A stretch of DNA of 64,000 nt from NCBI RefSeq assembly GCF_019703515.2, contig NC_059362.1, positions 25,480,826 through 25,544,825 on the forward strand, read 5' to 3'. The DNA is from Myxocyprinus asiaticus. Taxonomy: Eukaryota; Chordata; Actinopteri; Cypriniformes; Catostomidae. The first letter of the stretch is position 1. Every line of letters starts with the position of its first letter. The notes below the pieces were generated by a model. That model saw nothing but the letters and a program-made list of their open reading frames with translations, was not told where the DNA came from and did no database searches. Both the position numbers and the translations under genes were made by a program. This document shows positions 47,886-60,800 of the stretch, piece after piece.

Positions 47886-49939
47886 GCAATATTGCTGCCT
47901 TGTGTTTTATTTCTCAAGCTGAAATGGTAAAGCCTTTACTTACCACTGGATGGCTACTACTACATCCTGGCTGCAACAAAAGTTCAGAATATTTTGACGT
48001 TATGGAGTTCTTCTATATTAAAGATCTCTGTAAAATAGTTAGATAAGTTTTATTTTTTTAAATGACAAAACCTTGAGTGTTTCTTCACTGACCCAAATTC
48101 ATGTATTATATTAAAGGGATAGTTTACCCAAAAATGAAAATTATCTCATAATTAACTCAGTTTCATGCCATCCCAAATGTGAATGACTTACTTTCTTCTG
48201 CTGAACAAAACAATGATTTTTTGAAGAATATTTCAGCTCTGTAGATCCATACAATGCAAGTGAATGGTGACCAAAACCTTGAATCTTCAAAAATCACATA
48301 AGCTAGAATAAAAGTAATCCATAAGACTCCAGTAGTTAAATACATATCTTAAAAAGCAATATGGTAGGTGTGGGTGAGAATGATATTTAATATTTAAGTC
48401 ATTTTTTCTATAAATCTCCTCCTTTGACCAGCCCTGACCAGTAGGTGGCGATATGCACGATGAATGCGAATTGCCAAAAAAACAAAAGTAGGAGAATGCG
48501 AAAGTGAAAGTGGAGATTTATGGTACAAAATGACTTAAATATTGATCTGTTTCTCACCCACACGTATCATATCACTTCTGAAGACATGGATTTAACCACT
48601 GGAGTCTTATGGATTAATTTTATGCTGCCTTATGTGATTTTTGGAGATTCAAAGTTCTGGTCACCATTCACTTGCATTGCATGGATCTACAGAGGGGAGA
48701 TATTTTCCTAAAAATCTAAAAGTCATACACATCTGGGATGGCATGAGAGTAAATGATGAGAATTTTTATTTTTGAGTGAACTATCCCTTTAAGATATATT
48801 ATATAATATACATTCATTAATTTATATATTCATCATTTATATTTTTTATTTATAATAATTTAACAGGTTTGTAATTGCTGTTTACTGTGTGGGACTTCAG
48901 GCTCTTTCAGTTATGTAAAAGCTGAAGTACTTTCCAACATGTGCACAATGAGATAAACTCTGCTGATTCTGTTTACATAATAGCAGCCATATTTTCAATA
49001 TGTTCATTTATTTCCCCATTGAATATTTACAGTTAAACAAATTAATCTTAGACAGGCACTAAAAAAACACATGTCACGGTTATACAATCCAGGATGAAAA
49101 AGTCATATTAGGATAAATGTTAATTTTAGGTCAGAGATCAGAGATAAACTCTGCTTAACCTTTGTATTCCAGTCAGCAAAAACAGACACACCCTGCAATG
49201 GTTTCCTCAGAGATCTCTAAACGTTTAAACTTCAGACTAGTTTTCAGATATTCTTGAATACCACATCGAGCCTTGTAAGGACAAATGAGCATCAAGAATA
49301 TCAATGAACAAAGTGAAGCATGTGATTTGCCTAAAGTTATTAACATTGGCACTGCTAATTGTGATTATGTAGTAGGCTTCTCTTTTTAATTGTATTTATT
49401 ATTTACCATGTCTGTGTTTGTGGGGAATTATGAGTATTACAAATTAATCTGAAATTAAATGATTTTATATTATTATATTTGGGGTATTTGCATTCAGTTT
49501 CACATGAAGAATACACTTATTTTTAATGATCAATCTGAAATGGTGCAAATCTGATGCAATAAATACCAACAGGTACATGTAGGAATTTGTTACTTCTCAG
49601 TGGTGAACTTCACTCTCTTTTTTGGTGTAATTATGACTATGCCCAGGGGCTCTATTAGTTTTCACAGACTGACATGACTAAGCAGATCTAGAACCAAAGG
49701 TTATGTTTTATAGGTAGGAACACTCTCATTTGGGTCAGAACCCCATTAATCAAGCAAGAAATCCATTGAGATCTGCTGAACGTTTGGCTGTTGAACAGTC
49801 CGTTATCAAAAGCACAGAAAACTTCCATTGATTTATTTCCCGAGAGATGTAATGTCATATCAGGTGAAACAATTTAGTTTATAATTTTATTGAAATTATT
49901 TATTGGTATAGTAGAATTCCTTTAGTGAGTTTGGTTTGT
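47886..49939. other. Intergenic region between hook1 and the CYP2 gene (convergent)
   Basis: Contains one TTAA element (48111-48792) and AT-rich sequence. No ORF with family resemblance. Candidate - strand AATAAA hexamers for the P450 transcript lie at 49886-49891 and 49899-49904, very near its stop codon; a more distal site is equally possible. Confidence 0.5.
48111..48792. mobile_element. TTAA inverted-repeat element (MITE), 682 bp
   Basis: TTAA at 48111-48114 and 48789-48792; ends AAAGGGATAGTTTACCC and GAGTGAACTATCCCTTT. Intergenic, just after hook1. Confidence 0.8.
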
Positions 49940-51027
49940 TCACCGTACCGTTGCATGGATCTTAAAGGGGTGTGGGGTTCGTGTGACTCCTATCACACCA
50001 TCAAGTTTGAGCTTCTCGCCATCTCCTGCTGAGAAGCGGAATTTTCGGAACAAACTGACAAAGAACAGGAAGAATTCCATTCTGGCAAGCTGCTCCCCAA
50101 GACACACCCTTTTTCCTGAGAGATAGAGAGCAAGAGAGAGAGGGAGAGAGAAAGTTATTTATTCATATTATGGGTCACATCATGCAGTTGAACTTTTGCT
50201 ACTGTGCCTTTAAGACCTCTATGTGAACACTACAGTGACCTCTTCACATGTGAAATCAGTAACAGCACTTACAGACAGGTTGTGGGTTTGCTGTCGGGTA
50301 TAATTTCGTTTAACTGCCCAATAACACCCTCTTTGCAAAGCATGCATTACACTGTGACAGGTTCACAATCTGCTTTTAAATGTGCAGCATAAACTGTTAC
50401 TGAAATGATCAGGGATTTGATAAAGTAATCATAAGCCATTCTTTCCTAACACTGGGGTTCTTCAGATGGGTATACTGAGCAGCAGGTCCTTAGATTCCTC
50501 ATGATAAGTCCCCTTTAAGGATATTTAGTCAGTAAAATGCACAAACTGTGCAGTGGTTTGCACAATATAATGGGCTAACTGATTAAATGGGTGGAACAGC
50601 ACAGAGTTAGTGTGAGGTTTCACAAATGTATGCAGCATTGCAGTGCTGTTTTTGTCGAATTAGTAAATTAGTTCCCGCTCTTTAAAGGATTAAAAAAAAA
50701 AAAAAAAAACTGGTTTTATATTTTTGGTGTCACTTTACCTGCCGAAAATGGCATGAATGCCTCCCGCCTTACAAACTTGCCCTCTTTATCTAGAAAGTGC
50801 TCAGGGTTGAATTTGTTGGGTGTTTCCCACTCATTCTCATCAAACAGAACAGAGTGCAATATGGGTAACACTGCTGTACCCTATAAGAAAACACAACAAG
50901 TTAGTTGTTAGTCTTATTCGGTCATTAAGTGTTAGTAAAGGATGTGTGCAAAAAGGTACTAATCTTAAGTCAAAGTCTGTCATTTGAAATAATTGTCTGA
51001 AAATGCAAATTTTTTGAAAGTACAGAC

Positions 51028-51076
<49 letters not shown>

Positions 51077-53642
51077 ACAAAAGTAACAGTCAGTATCTGG
51101 TGTGGCCACCAGCTGTATTAAGTATTGCAGTGCATCTCCTCATGGACTGCACCAGATTTGCCAGTTCTTGCTGTGAGATGTTACCCCACTCTTCCACCAA
51201 GGCATTTGCAAGTTCCCAGACATTTCTGGGGGGAACTGCCCTAGCCCTCACCCTCCGATCCATCAGGTCCCAGACGTGCTCAATGGGATTGAGATCCGGG
51301 CTCTTCACTGGCCATGGCAGAACACTGTCTTGCAGGAAATCACACACAGAATGAGCAGTATGGCTGGTGGCATTGTCATGCTGGAGGGTCATGTCAGGAT
51401 GAGCCTGCAGGAAGGGTACCACATGAGGGAGGAGGATGTCTTATCTGTAATGCACAGTGTTGAGATTGCCTGCAATGACAACAAGCTCAGTCCGATGATG
51501 CTGTGACACACCGCCCCAGACCATGACGGACCCTCCACCTTCAAATCGATCCCACACCAGAGTACAGGCCTCGGTATAACGCTCATTCCTTCTACAATAA
51601 ACGCGTTTCCGACCATCACCCCTGGTGAGACAAAACCGTGACTCGTCAGTGAAGAGCACTTTTTGCCAGTCCTGTCTGGTCCAGCGAAGGTGGGTTTGTG
51701 CCCATAGGCGACATTGTTGCCGGTGATGTCTGGTAAGGACCTGCCTTACAACAGGCCTACAAGCCCTCAGTCCAGCCTCTCTCAGCCTATTGCGTACAGT
51801 CTGAGCACTGATGGAGGGATTGTTCGTTCCTGGTGTAACTCTGGCAGTTGTTGTTGCCATCCTGTACCTGTAGTTTTGTAAGCTGTTAGTGTCTTAACGA
51901 CCATTCCACAAGTGCATGTTCATTAATTGTTTATGGTCCATTGAACAAGCATGGAAAACATTGTTTAAACCCTTTACAATAAAGATCTGTACAGTTATTT
52001 GGATTTTTACAAAATTATCTTTAAAATACATTGTCCTGAAAAAGGGACGTTTCTTTTTTGCTGAGTTTATATATATATACAGGTGCATCTCAATAAATTA
52101 GAATGTCGTGGAAAAGTTCATTTATTTCAGTAATTCAACTCAAATTGTGAAACTCGTGTATTAAATAAATTCAATGCACACAGACTGAAGTAGTTTAAGT
52201 CTTTAGTTCTTTTAATTGTGATGATTTTGGCTCACATTTAACAAAAACCCACCAATTCATTATCTCAAAAAATTAGAATACATCATAAGACCAATAAAAA
52301 AAAAACATTTTTAGTGAACTGTTGGCCTTCTGGAAAGTATGTTCATTTACTGTATATGTACTCAATACTTGGTAGGGGCTCCTTTTGCTTTAATTACTGC
52401 CTCAATTCGGCGTGGCATGGAGGTGATCAGTTTGTGGGACTGCCGAGGTGGTATGGAAGCCCAGGTTTCTTTGACAGTGGCCTTCAGCTCATTTGCATTT
52501 TTTGGTCTCTTGTTTCTCATTTTCCTCTTGACAATACCCCATAGATTCTCTATGGGGTTCAGGTCTGGTGAGTTTGCTGGCCAGTCAAGCACACCAACAC
52601 CATGGTCATTTAACCAACTTTTGGTGCTTTTGGCAGTGTGGGCAGGTGCCAAATCCTGCTGGAAAATGAAATCAGCATCTTTAAAAAGCTGGTCAGCAGA
52701 AGGAAGCATGAAGTGCTCCAAGATTTCTTGGTAAACGGGTGCAGTGACTTTGGTTTTCAAAAAACACAATGGACCAACACCAGCAGATGACATTGCACCC
52801 CAAATCATCACAGACTGTGGAAACTTAACACTGGACTTCAAGCAACTTGGGCTATGAGCTTCTCCACCCTTCTTGGTTTCCAAATGAAATACAAAACTTG
52901 CTCTCATCTGAAAAGAGGACTTTGGAACACTGGGCAACAGTCCAGTTCTTCTTCTCCTTAGCCCAGGTAAGACGCCTCTGATGTTGTCTGTGGTTCAGGA
53001 GTGGCTTAACAAGAGGAATACAACAACTGTAGCCAAATTCCTTGACATGTCTGTGTGTGGTGGCTCTTGATGCCTTGACCCCAGCCTCAGTCCATTCCTT
53101 GTGAATTTCACCCAAACTCTTGAATCGATTTTGCTTGACAATCATAAGGCTGCGGTTCTCTCGGTTGGTTGTGCATCTTTTTCTTCCACACTTTTTCCTT
53201 CCACTCAACTTTCTGTTAACATGCTTGGATACAGCACTCTGTGAACAGCCAGCTTCTTTGGCAATGAATGTTTGTGGCTTACCCTCCTTGTGAAGGGTGT
53301 CAGTGATTGTCTTCTGGACAACTGTCAGATCAGCAGTCTTCCCCATGATTGTGTAGCCTAGTGAACCAAACTGAGAGACCATTTTGAAGGCTCAGGAAAC
53401 CTTTGCAGGTGTTTTGAGTTGATTAGCTGATTGGCATGTCACCATATTCTAATTTTTTGAGATAGTGAATTGGTGGGTTTTTGTTAAATGTGAGCCAAAA
53501 TCATCACAATTAAAAGAACCAAAGACTTAAACTACTTCAGTCTGTGTGCATTGAATTTATTTAATACACAAGTTTCACAATTTGAGTTGAATTACTGAAA
53601 TAAATGAACTTTTCCACGACATTCTAATTTATTGAGATGCAC

Positions 53643-53710
<68 letters not shown>

Positions 53711-54825
53711 GGTTGGGGAGTAACAAAATACATGTAACGGGATTACGTATTTAAAATACAAAATATAAGTAACTGTATTCCACTACAGTTACAATTTAAA
53801 TAATTGGTAATTATAATACAGTTACATTCAAAAAGTATTTTGATTACTGAAGAGATTACTTTGCATTTTATTGTCATTTGTTTCATTTAATATTTAGTCC
53901 TTTCAGATGGAAAACATTTATCCATATAAATGATGCGATCCAAAGTGCATTTGAACAGCGGTGAAACACTTTCTTATGATGTGTTACATTCATACAAGCA
54001 GACAGAGAAGTAAGTTTGCAGTAAGTTTGTATCAGAAGGAATAGAAATAAATCTTGTGTAAATTGTCAGCTTTACGCTAAGCTAAAATGCTATTTCTAGC
54101 CATTTTACATGTACATGTTACCAGGTACAATCATATTTTTTTATCAAGAAAATTCACGTTGGATCATAATTTTTTTTTTCTATTAAAATCATATTCTTGA
54201 TAATAATTTTTGTATTGTTTACCTGTAAAAATATCTAAAAATCCTTAAAACAAGATCAATTTGATTTATCTTGTTTTAGAAACAACATTGCATAAGATAT
54301 TTAGGTTTTTCAGAGAATGTATTTTTAACATGTATTTTGTCTTACTGTACTGGCAGAGTTTTTATAGTCAAAACAAGTGAAAAAATCTACCAGTGCTGAA
54401 GAAGTAATCCAAAGTATTTAGAATACGTTACTGACCTTGAGTAATCTAATGGAATATGTACAAATTACATTTTACAGAATGTATTCTGTAATCTGTAGTG
54501 GAATACATTTCAAAAGTAACCCTCCCAACCCTGTATATATATATATATATATATATACAGTATATGCTGTTCAAAAGTTTGGGGTCACTTGACTGAAATG
54601 TTTCTCATGATTTTAAAAATCTTTTGATCTGAAGGTGTATGCTTAAATGTATGAAATTAGTTTTGTAAACAAAAATATAATTGTGCCAACATATTCATTT
54701 ACTGTATTTCATTACAAAACTAAAAAAAAAAAAAAAAAACTTTTTAAAAGCATCCCAGGGTGATACTTCAAGACGTTGGTTGAGAAAATGCCAAGAGTAC
54801 ATGCCTGCAAATTCTAGGCAAAGGG

Positions 54826-54875
<50 letters not shown>

Positions 54876-57800
54876 CACACACACACACGGTTGAAGTCAG
54901 AAGTTTACATACACCTTAGCCAAATACATTTAAACTCAATTTTTCACAATTCCTGACATTAAATCATAGAAAACATTCCCTGTCTTAGGTCAGTTAGGAT
55001 CACTACTTTATTTGAGAATAATGTGAAAAATCAGAATAATAGTAGAGAGAATTATTTATTTCAGCTTTTTCACATTCCCAGTGTATTTGGTAGTATTGCC
55101 TTTATTTTGTTTAACTTAGGTCAATTGTTTTGAGCAGCCTTCTACAAGCTTCTCACAATAAGTTGCTGGAATTTTATCCCATTCCTCCGGTCAGAACTGG
55201 TGTAGGCCTCCTTGCTCGCACACGCTTTTTCAGTTCTGCACACAAATTTTCTATTGGACTGAGTTCAGGGCTTTGTGATGGCCACTCCAGTACCTTGACT
55301 TTGTTGTCCTTAAGCTATTTTGCCACAACTTTGGAGGTATGCTTGGGGTCATTGTCCATTTGGAAGACCCGTTTGCGACCGAGCTTTAACTTCCTGGCTG
55401 ATGTCTTGAGATGTTGCTTCAATATATCCACATAATTTTCCTTCCTCACGATGCCATCTATTTTGTGAAGTGCACCAGTCCCTCCTGCAGCAAAGCACCC
55501 GTACAACATGATGCTGCCACCCCCATGCTTCATGGTTGGGATGTTGTTCTTCTGCTTGCAAACCTCACCCTTTTTCCTCCAAACATAACAATGGACATTA
55601 TGGCCATACAGATACATTTTTGTTTCATCAGACCAGAGGACATTTCTCCAAAAAGTAAGATCTTTGTCCCCATGTGCACTTGCAAACTGTAGTCTGACTT
55701 TTTTATGGCAGTTTTGGAGCATTGGCTTTTTCCTTGCTGAGCAGCTTTTCAGGTTATGTCGATATAAGACTCATTTTACTGTGGATATAGATACTTGTCT
55801 ACCTGTTTCCACCAGCATCTTCACAAGATGGCGGCGAGTATGGCTGCTGCGTTGCGAGCTCCGACACAACATAGCAATGGTTTGTTTGTTTTGTTTACAA
55901 TTCTTATGTTTTTTGTCTTGGATGTTGTCTGCCTTATTGTCTACGACAGACAAACACTTTTGGACATTGGCTCAGCGATCTCACACCGTAAACCGGACTT
56001 CACATTCCTCAATGCCGACCCGCTGTTTACAAACATGCAAGCGGAGCCCTTTGTCTGGGCAGCACGGCCGCGGAAACGCAGGAGGAAAAGGGGAAACAGA
56101 GCCGGCGTTCTCATCAGAGTAAGACGCCGCGCAAATCGACCCCCGCTACCCACTATTCTACTGGCAAATGTTCAGTCTCTGGATAACAAGCTCTGCGAGC
56201 TGAAAGCGCGGATCTCTTTCCAACGAGAGACGAGGGACTGCTGCATTATCTGCCTTACGGAAACTTGGATGTCTGCGGAGATTCCAGACTCAGCCATTGA
56301 ACCCACGGGGTTCTCCATGCTCCGAGCGGACAGAGCGAAAGACCTCTCAGGTAAAACTAGAGGAGGTGGTGTATGTTTTATGATCAACAAATCCTGGTGT
56401 GATCAGAGGAACGTACATTCCATCAAGTCTTTCTGTTCTCCTGATCTGGAATTTCTTATGCTTCTGTGTCGACCATTCTGGCTACCGAGGGAATTCACAG
56501 CGGTCATTATCACAGCTGTGTACATTCCCCCACAAGCCGACACAGACCGGGCACTCAAGGAACTGTATGGGAGTATAAGTGAGCAGGAAACCGCGCACCC
56601 TGAGGCCGCGTTCATTGTGACCGGGGACTTTAATAAAGCCAGTTTAAAATCAGTCGCACCAAAATATCACCAGCACATTAGTTTCAACACACGAGGGGAC
56701 CGGGTTTTGGACCATTGCTACTCTCCGTTCCGGGATGGCTACAAATCCCTCCCCCGCCCACCATTTGGCAAATCGGACCACTCTTCCATTCTGCTTCTGC
56801 ACGCTTACAGGCAGAAACTGAAACAGGAAGCACCCACCCTCAGAACGATCCAGTGCTGGTCGGACCAATCAGACTCTACGCTACAAGACTGTTTTGATCA
56901 CACGGACTGGGAGATGTTCCGGTCCGCCTCTGATGACGACATCGAGCTTTACGCTGATAGCGTAATGTGCTTCATCAGAACGTGTGTAGAGGAAGTGATT
57001 CCGACCAGAACTGTGCGAATCTATCCGAATCAGAAGCCGTGGATCAACAGCGATGTTCGCGCGGCACTTAATGTGCGGACCTCCGCTTTTAATTCCGGGA
57101 ACGCGGAGGAGCATAAACAAGCCAGTTATGCCCTCCGAAAAACTATCAAAACAGCAAAACGCCAGTACAGGAGTAAGATTGAGGGACAGTTTAACACCAC
57201 CAACTCTAGAAGCATGTGGCAGGGAATTAACATCATCACGGACTTTAAAGGGAATAAAAACTCCGCCATGAACACCGCTGCCTCTCTACCGGATGAGCTA
57301 AATACTTTTTATGCTCGTTTCGAGGGAAATAACACCGCCCTCGCGGAGAGAGCTCTCGCGGCCGAAGCTACAGAGGTTAGTTCACTCTCCGTCTCTGTAG
57401 CGGATGTAACCCGATCCTTCCGACGGGTGAATATCCGCAAAGCCGCGGGCCCAGACGGCATTCCGGGCCGCGTCATCAGAGCGTGCGCGAACCAGCTGGC
57501 TGGTGTTTTTACGGACATTTTCAACCTTTCCCTCTCTTTGTCTGTAGTCCCCACATGCTTTAAAACATCCGCCATTGTGCCTGTTCCAAAACAATCAAAA
57601 ATAACTTGCTTAAATGACTGGCGTCCTGTTGCTCTGACCCCCATCATCAGCAAATGTTTTGAGAGACTAATCAGAGATTACATCTGCTCTGTATTACCAC
57701 TCAATCTTGACCCGCTGCAGTTTGCTTACCGCAACAACCGCTCCACTGATGATGCCATTGCATCTACAATACACACTGCTCTCTCCCACCTGGAAAAAAA

Positions 57801-60800
57801 GAACACTTATGTGAGAATGCTGTTTGTAGACTACAGCTCAGCATTCAACACCATAGTGTCCTCCAAGCTAGATGAGAAACTCCGGGCTCTGGGCTTAAAC
57901 AGCTCGCTGTGCAGCTGGATCCTGGACTTCCTGTCAAGCAGACGCCAGGTGGTTAGAATAGGCAGCAACATCTCCTCATCACTGACCCTCAACACTGGAG
58001 CCCCACAGGGCTGTGTTCTCAGCCCACTACTGTATTCCCTGTACACACATGACTGTGTGGCAACACATAACTCCAATGCCATCATTAAGTTTGCTGATGA
58101 CATGACGGTGGTAGGTCTGATCACTGACAATGATGAAACAGCCTACAGAGAGGAGGTGCACACTCTGACACACTGGTGTCAGGAGCACAACCTCTCCCTC
58201 AACGTCAGTAAGACAAAGGAGCTTGTGGTGGACTTCAGGAGAAAAGACAGAGAACACAGTCCAATCACCATCAATGGAGCACCAGTGGAGAGAGTCAGCA
58301 GCTTCAAGTTCCTGGGTGTCCACATCACTGAGGAACTCACATGGTCCGTCCACACTGAAGTCGTTGTGAAGAAGGCTCATCAGCGCCTTTTCTTCCTGAG
58401 ACGGCTGAGGAAGTTTGGAATGAACCGCCACATCCTCACACGGTTCTACACCTGCACTGTGGAGAGCATCCTGACTGGCTGCATCTCCGCCTGGTACGGC
58501 AATAGCACTGCCCACAACCGCAAAGCACTGCAAAGGGTGGTGCGAACTGCCAAACACATCATCGGAGGTGAGCTTCCCTCCCTCCAGGAAATATATACAA
58601 GGCGGTGTGTGAAAAAAGCTCGGAGGATCATCAGAGACTCCAGCCACCCGAGCCATGGGCTACTCTCACTGCTACCATCAGGCAGGCGGTATCGCAGCAT
58701 CAGGACCCGCACCAGCCGACTCCATGATAGCTTCTTCCCCCAAGCAATCAGACTTCTGAACTCTTGATCTCCCACGATCAAAATACATCAGCCCTGCACT
58801 TTATTACTCTTTTATCTCACACCGGACTGTCATAAATTATATTACTGTCATTATATTATGTCTCTCTTAACAACTGACTATCAACCGACAGCCTGAATGT
58901 CAATACAGTACATTCTATATATATACTTTTTTCATATATATTTTAATTTTTATTGAATAATGTGTATCTGTATAGTATCTATATAGTAAAAAACAAAAAA
59001 AAAAAAAAAAAAACAAAAACAGCATATTGTATACTGTACAGTGTATGTTATTATTTGTATATTGTTGAGTGTAATTGTGTATAACAGATGTTTAAATTGT
59101 GTTGTGTTAATTTGATGTTTTAAGTTGTGTAATTATGTATAACAGATGTTTAAATTGTGTTGTGTTAATTTGATGTTATTGTAAATTGGTATATGTCTCA
59201 TCACTGTCACGACTGCTATGTTGATCGGAACTGCACCCAAGAATTTCACACACCATTGCACTTGTGTATATGGCTGTGTGACAATAAAGTGATTTGATTT
59301 GATTTGATTTGAGATCCTTTGCTGTTGTTCTGGGACTGATTTGCACTTTTCGCACCAAACTACTTTAATCTCTAGGAGACAGAATGCGTCTCCTTCCTGA
59401 GCTGCGTGGACCCATGGTGTTTATACTTGCGTACTATTGTTTGTACAGATGAACATGTTACCTTCAGGTATTTGGAAATTGCTCCCAAGGATGAACCAGA
59501 CTTGTGGAGGTCCACAGTTGTTTTTTTATTTTGATTTTCCATGACATCAAGCATAGATGCACTGAGTTTGTAGGTAGGCCTTAAAATACATACACAGGTA
59601 AACCTCCAATTCAGTACACCTCCTATCAGAAGCTAATTGTCTAATTGTCTAAAGGCTTGACATCATTTTCTGGAATTTCCCAAGCTGCATAAAGGCACAG
59701 TTAACTTAGTGCATGTAAACTTCTGACCCACTGGAATTGTGATATAGTAAATTAAAAGTGAAACAATCTGTCTTTAAACAATTGTTGTAAAAATGACTCC
59801 TGTCTTGCACAAAATAGATGTCCTAAACAACTTGCCAAAACTATAGTTTGCTAATATTAAATCTGTGGAGTGGTTAAAAAATGAGTGTATGTAAACTTCT
59901 AACTTCAACTGTATATACATATTTTTTGTAACATATTTGTTACTTAAGGCTTTAGCAGTAATTTTTCTCCCAAGTTAATACAATTTCTCTTAGCCCAAAT
60001 ATGCCACAGTAGTAAATCTTGGGTTATCTTAGAGATACCAAATGATTGAATGTTTGGTCATGAGTGACAACTTCCTCTCCTTAGTTTATAGAAATATATG
60101 ACATTACAATTTAGCCCATCAAATCATATACGAATAATTTTTTTCATGCACCAAACATTAAATTGACATTTCAGAAAAATAAAAGAAGAGAGAATTATAA
60201 AACCTTTTTTGCTGGGTCTTAGGAGGTTATAGTAATGCCTCCTACACACTACACGACTTTCAAAGATGTCGGACTGTGGTACCGTTCATATTACATAACT
60301 GTCTGTCTTGTCATGGAAGTCGTAGGGATTTCAAATTACATGAGGAATCAGCGACGGGGGTGAACACATTAAAAAACATTTCACTATTGACGAATCCCTG
60401 ATGACTCTGCCTGGACTCTGCCTGACTGGAGAATTACACAAGATCATGTGCAAGTAGGCACTCTCGTGCTTGTCCGGGCGGGGTTTTGAAAATGGTGGAC
60501 TGCAAGAAGTTTGCGATACACTTTGTGCACTGATTTACAGTGAAAAGTCAAAAAAGAAGAAGAAAAGACTATGGAGGAGGGAATGGTTGGGGAGATGCGG
60601 GCAGCATGGATTGTCTTGATACTGCAGCCATGCTAGTTGATGTTCTGTTGCAGGTACATCAGGACCCACTGAAACTTCCCGTGCCCCGTTTCTTGCTCTC
60701 TCATTGGCTGTAGGTCAACGCTGCAGTTGTATTCAGTCAAAACACATTTCTCATTGCGTGATTTGGAAGCGCAGACAGGTCCAGATATTTAAAATGCTAG

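Larger units (their letters stand above)
55130..59554 (-). pseudogene. Sleeping-Beauty-like Tc1 transposase, interrupted by a LINE and stop codons
   Basis: N-terminal part at 59372-59554 ([28 protein letters not shown]), running on to [13 protein letters not shown] at the LINE boundary near 59316. It resumes past the LINE at 55825 with VKML and VSISTVK, then [16 protein letters not shown] and a [10 protein letters not shown] block. A stop follows the 'KVVAK' stretch at about 55315, and further stops and frame changes occur in the N-terminal half. Dead copy. Confidence 0.9.
54886..59913 (-). mobile_element. Sleeping-Beauty-like Tc1 transposon, split by an L2-like LINE
   Basis: Left end GGTTGAAGTCAGAAGTTTACA; right end, on the other strand, CAGTTGAAGTTAGAAGTTTAC. 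An inner repeat (CATGTAAACTTCTGACCCAC) lies about 190 bases inside the right terminus, giving the IR/DR layout of the salmonid/cyprinid Tc1 group. Without the LINE the element would be about 1.55 kb. Confidence 0.9.

Noticed and set aside
52339..52734. 131-codon ORF on the + strand
   Set aside because: Antisense shadow of the Tc1-like transposase on the - strand.
55664..56122. 152-codon + strand ORF across the LINE 5' junction
   Set aside because: Out of frame with the LINE ORF and read through Tc1 antisense sequence; no motif.
58027..58656. 209-codon ORF on the - strand
   Set aside because: Antisense shadow of the LINE reverse-transcriptase ORF; codon pattern follows the + strand gene.
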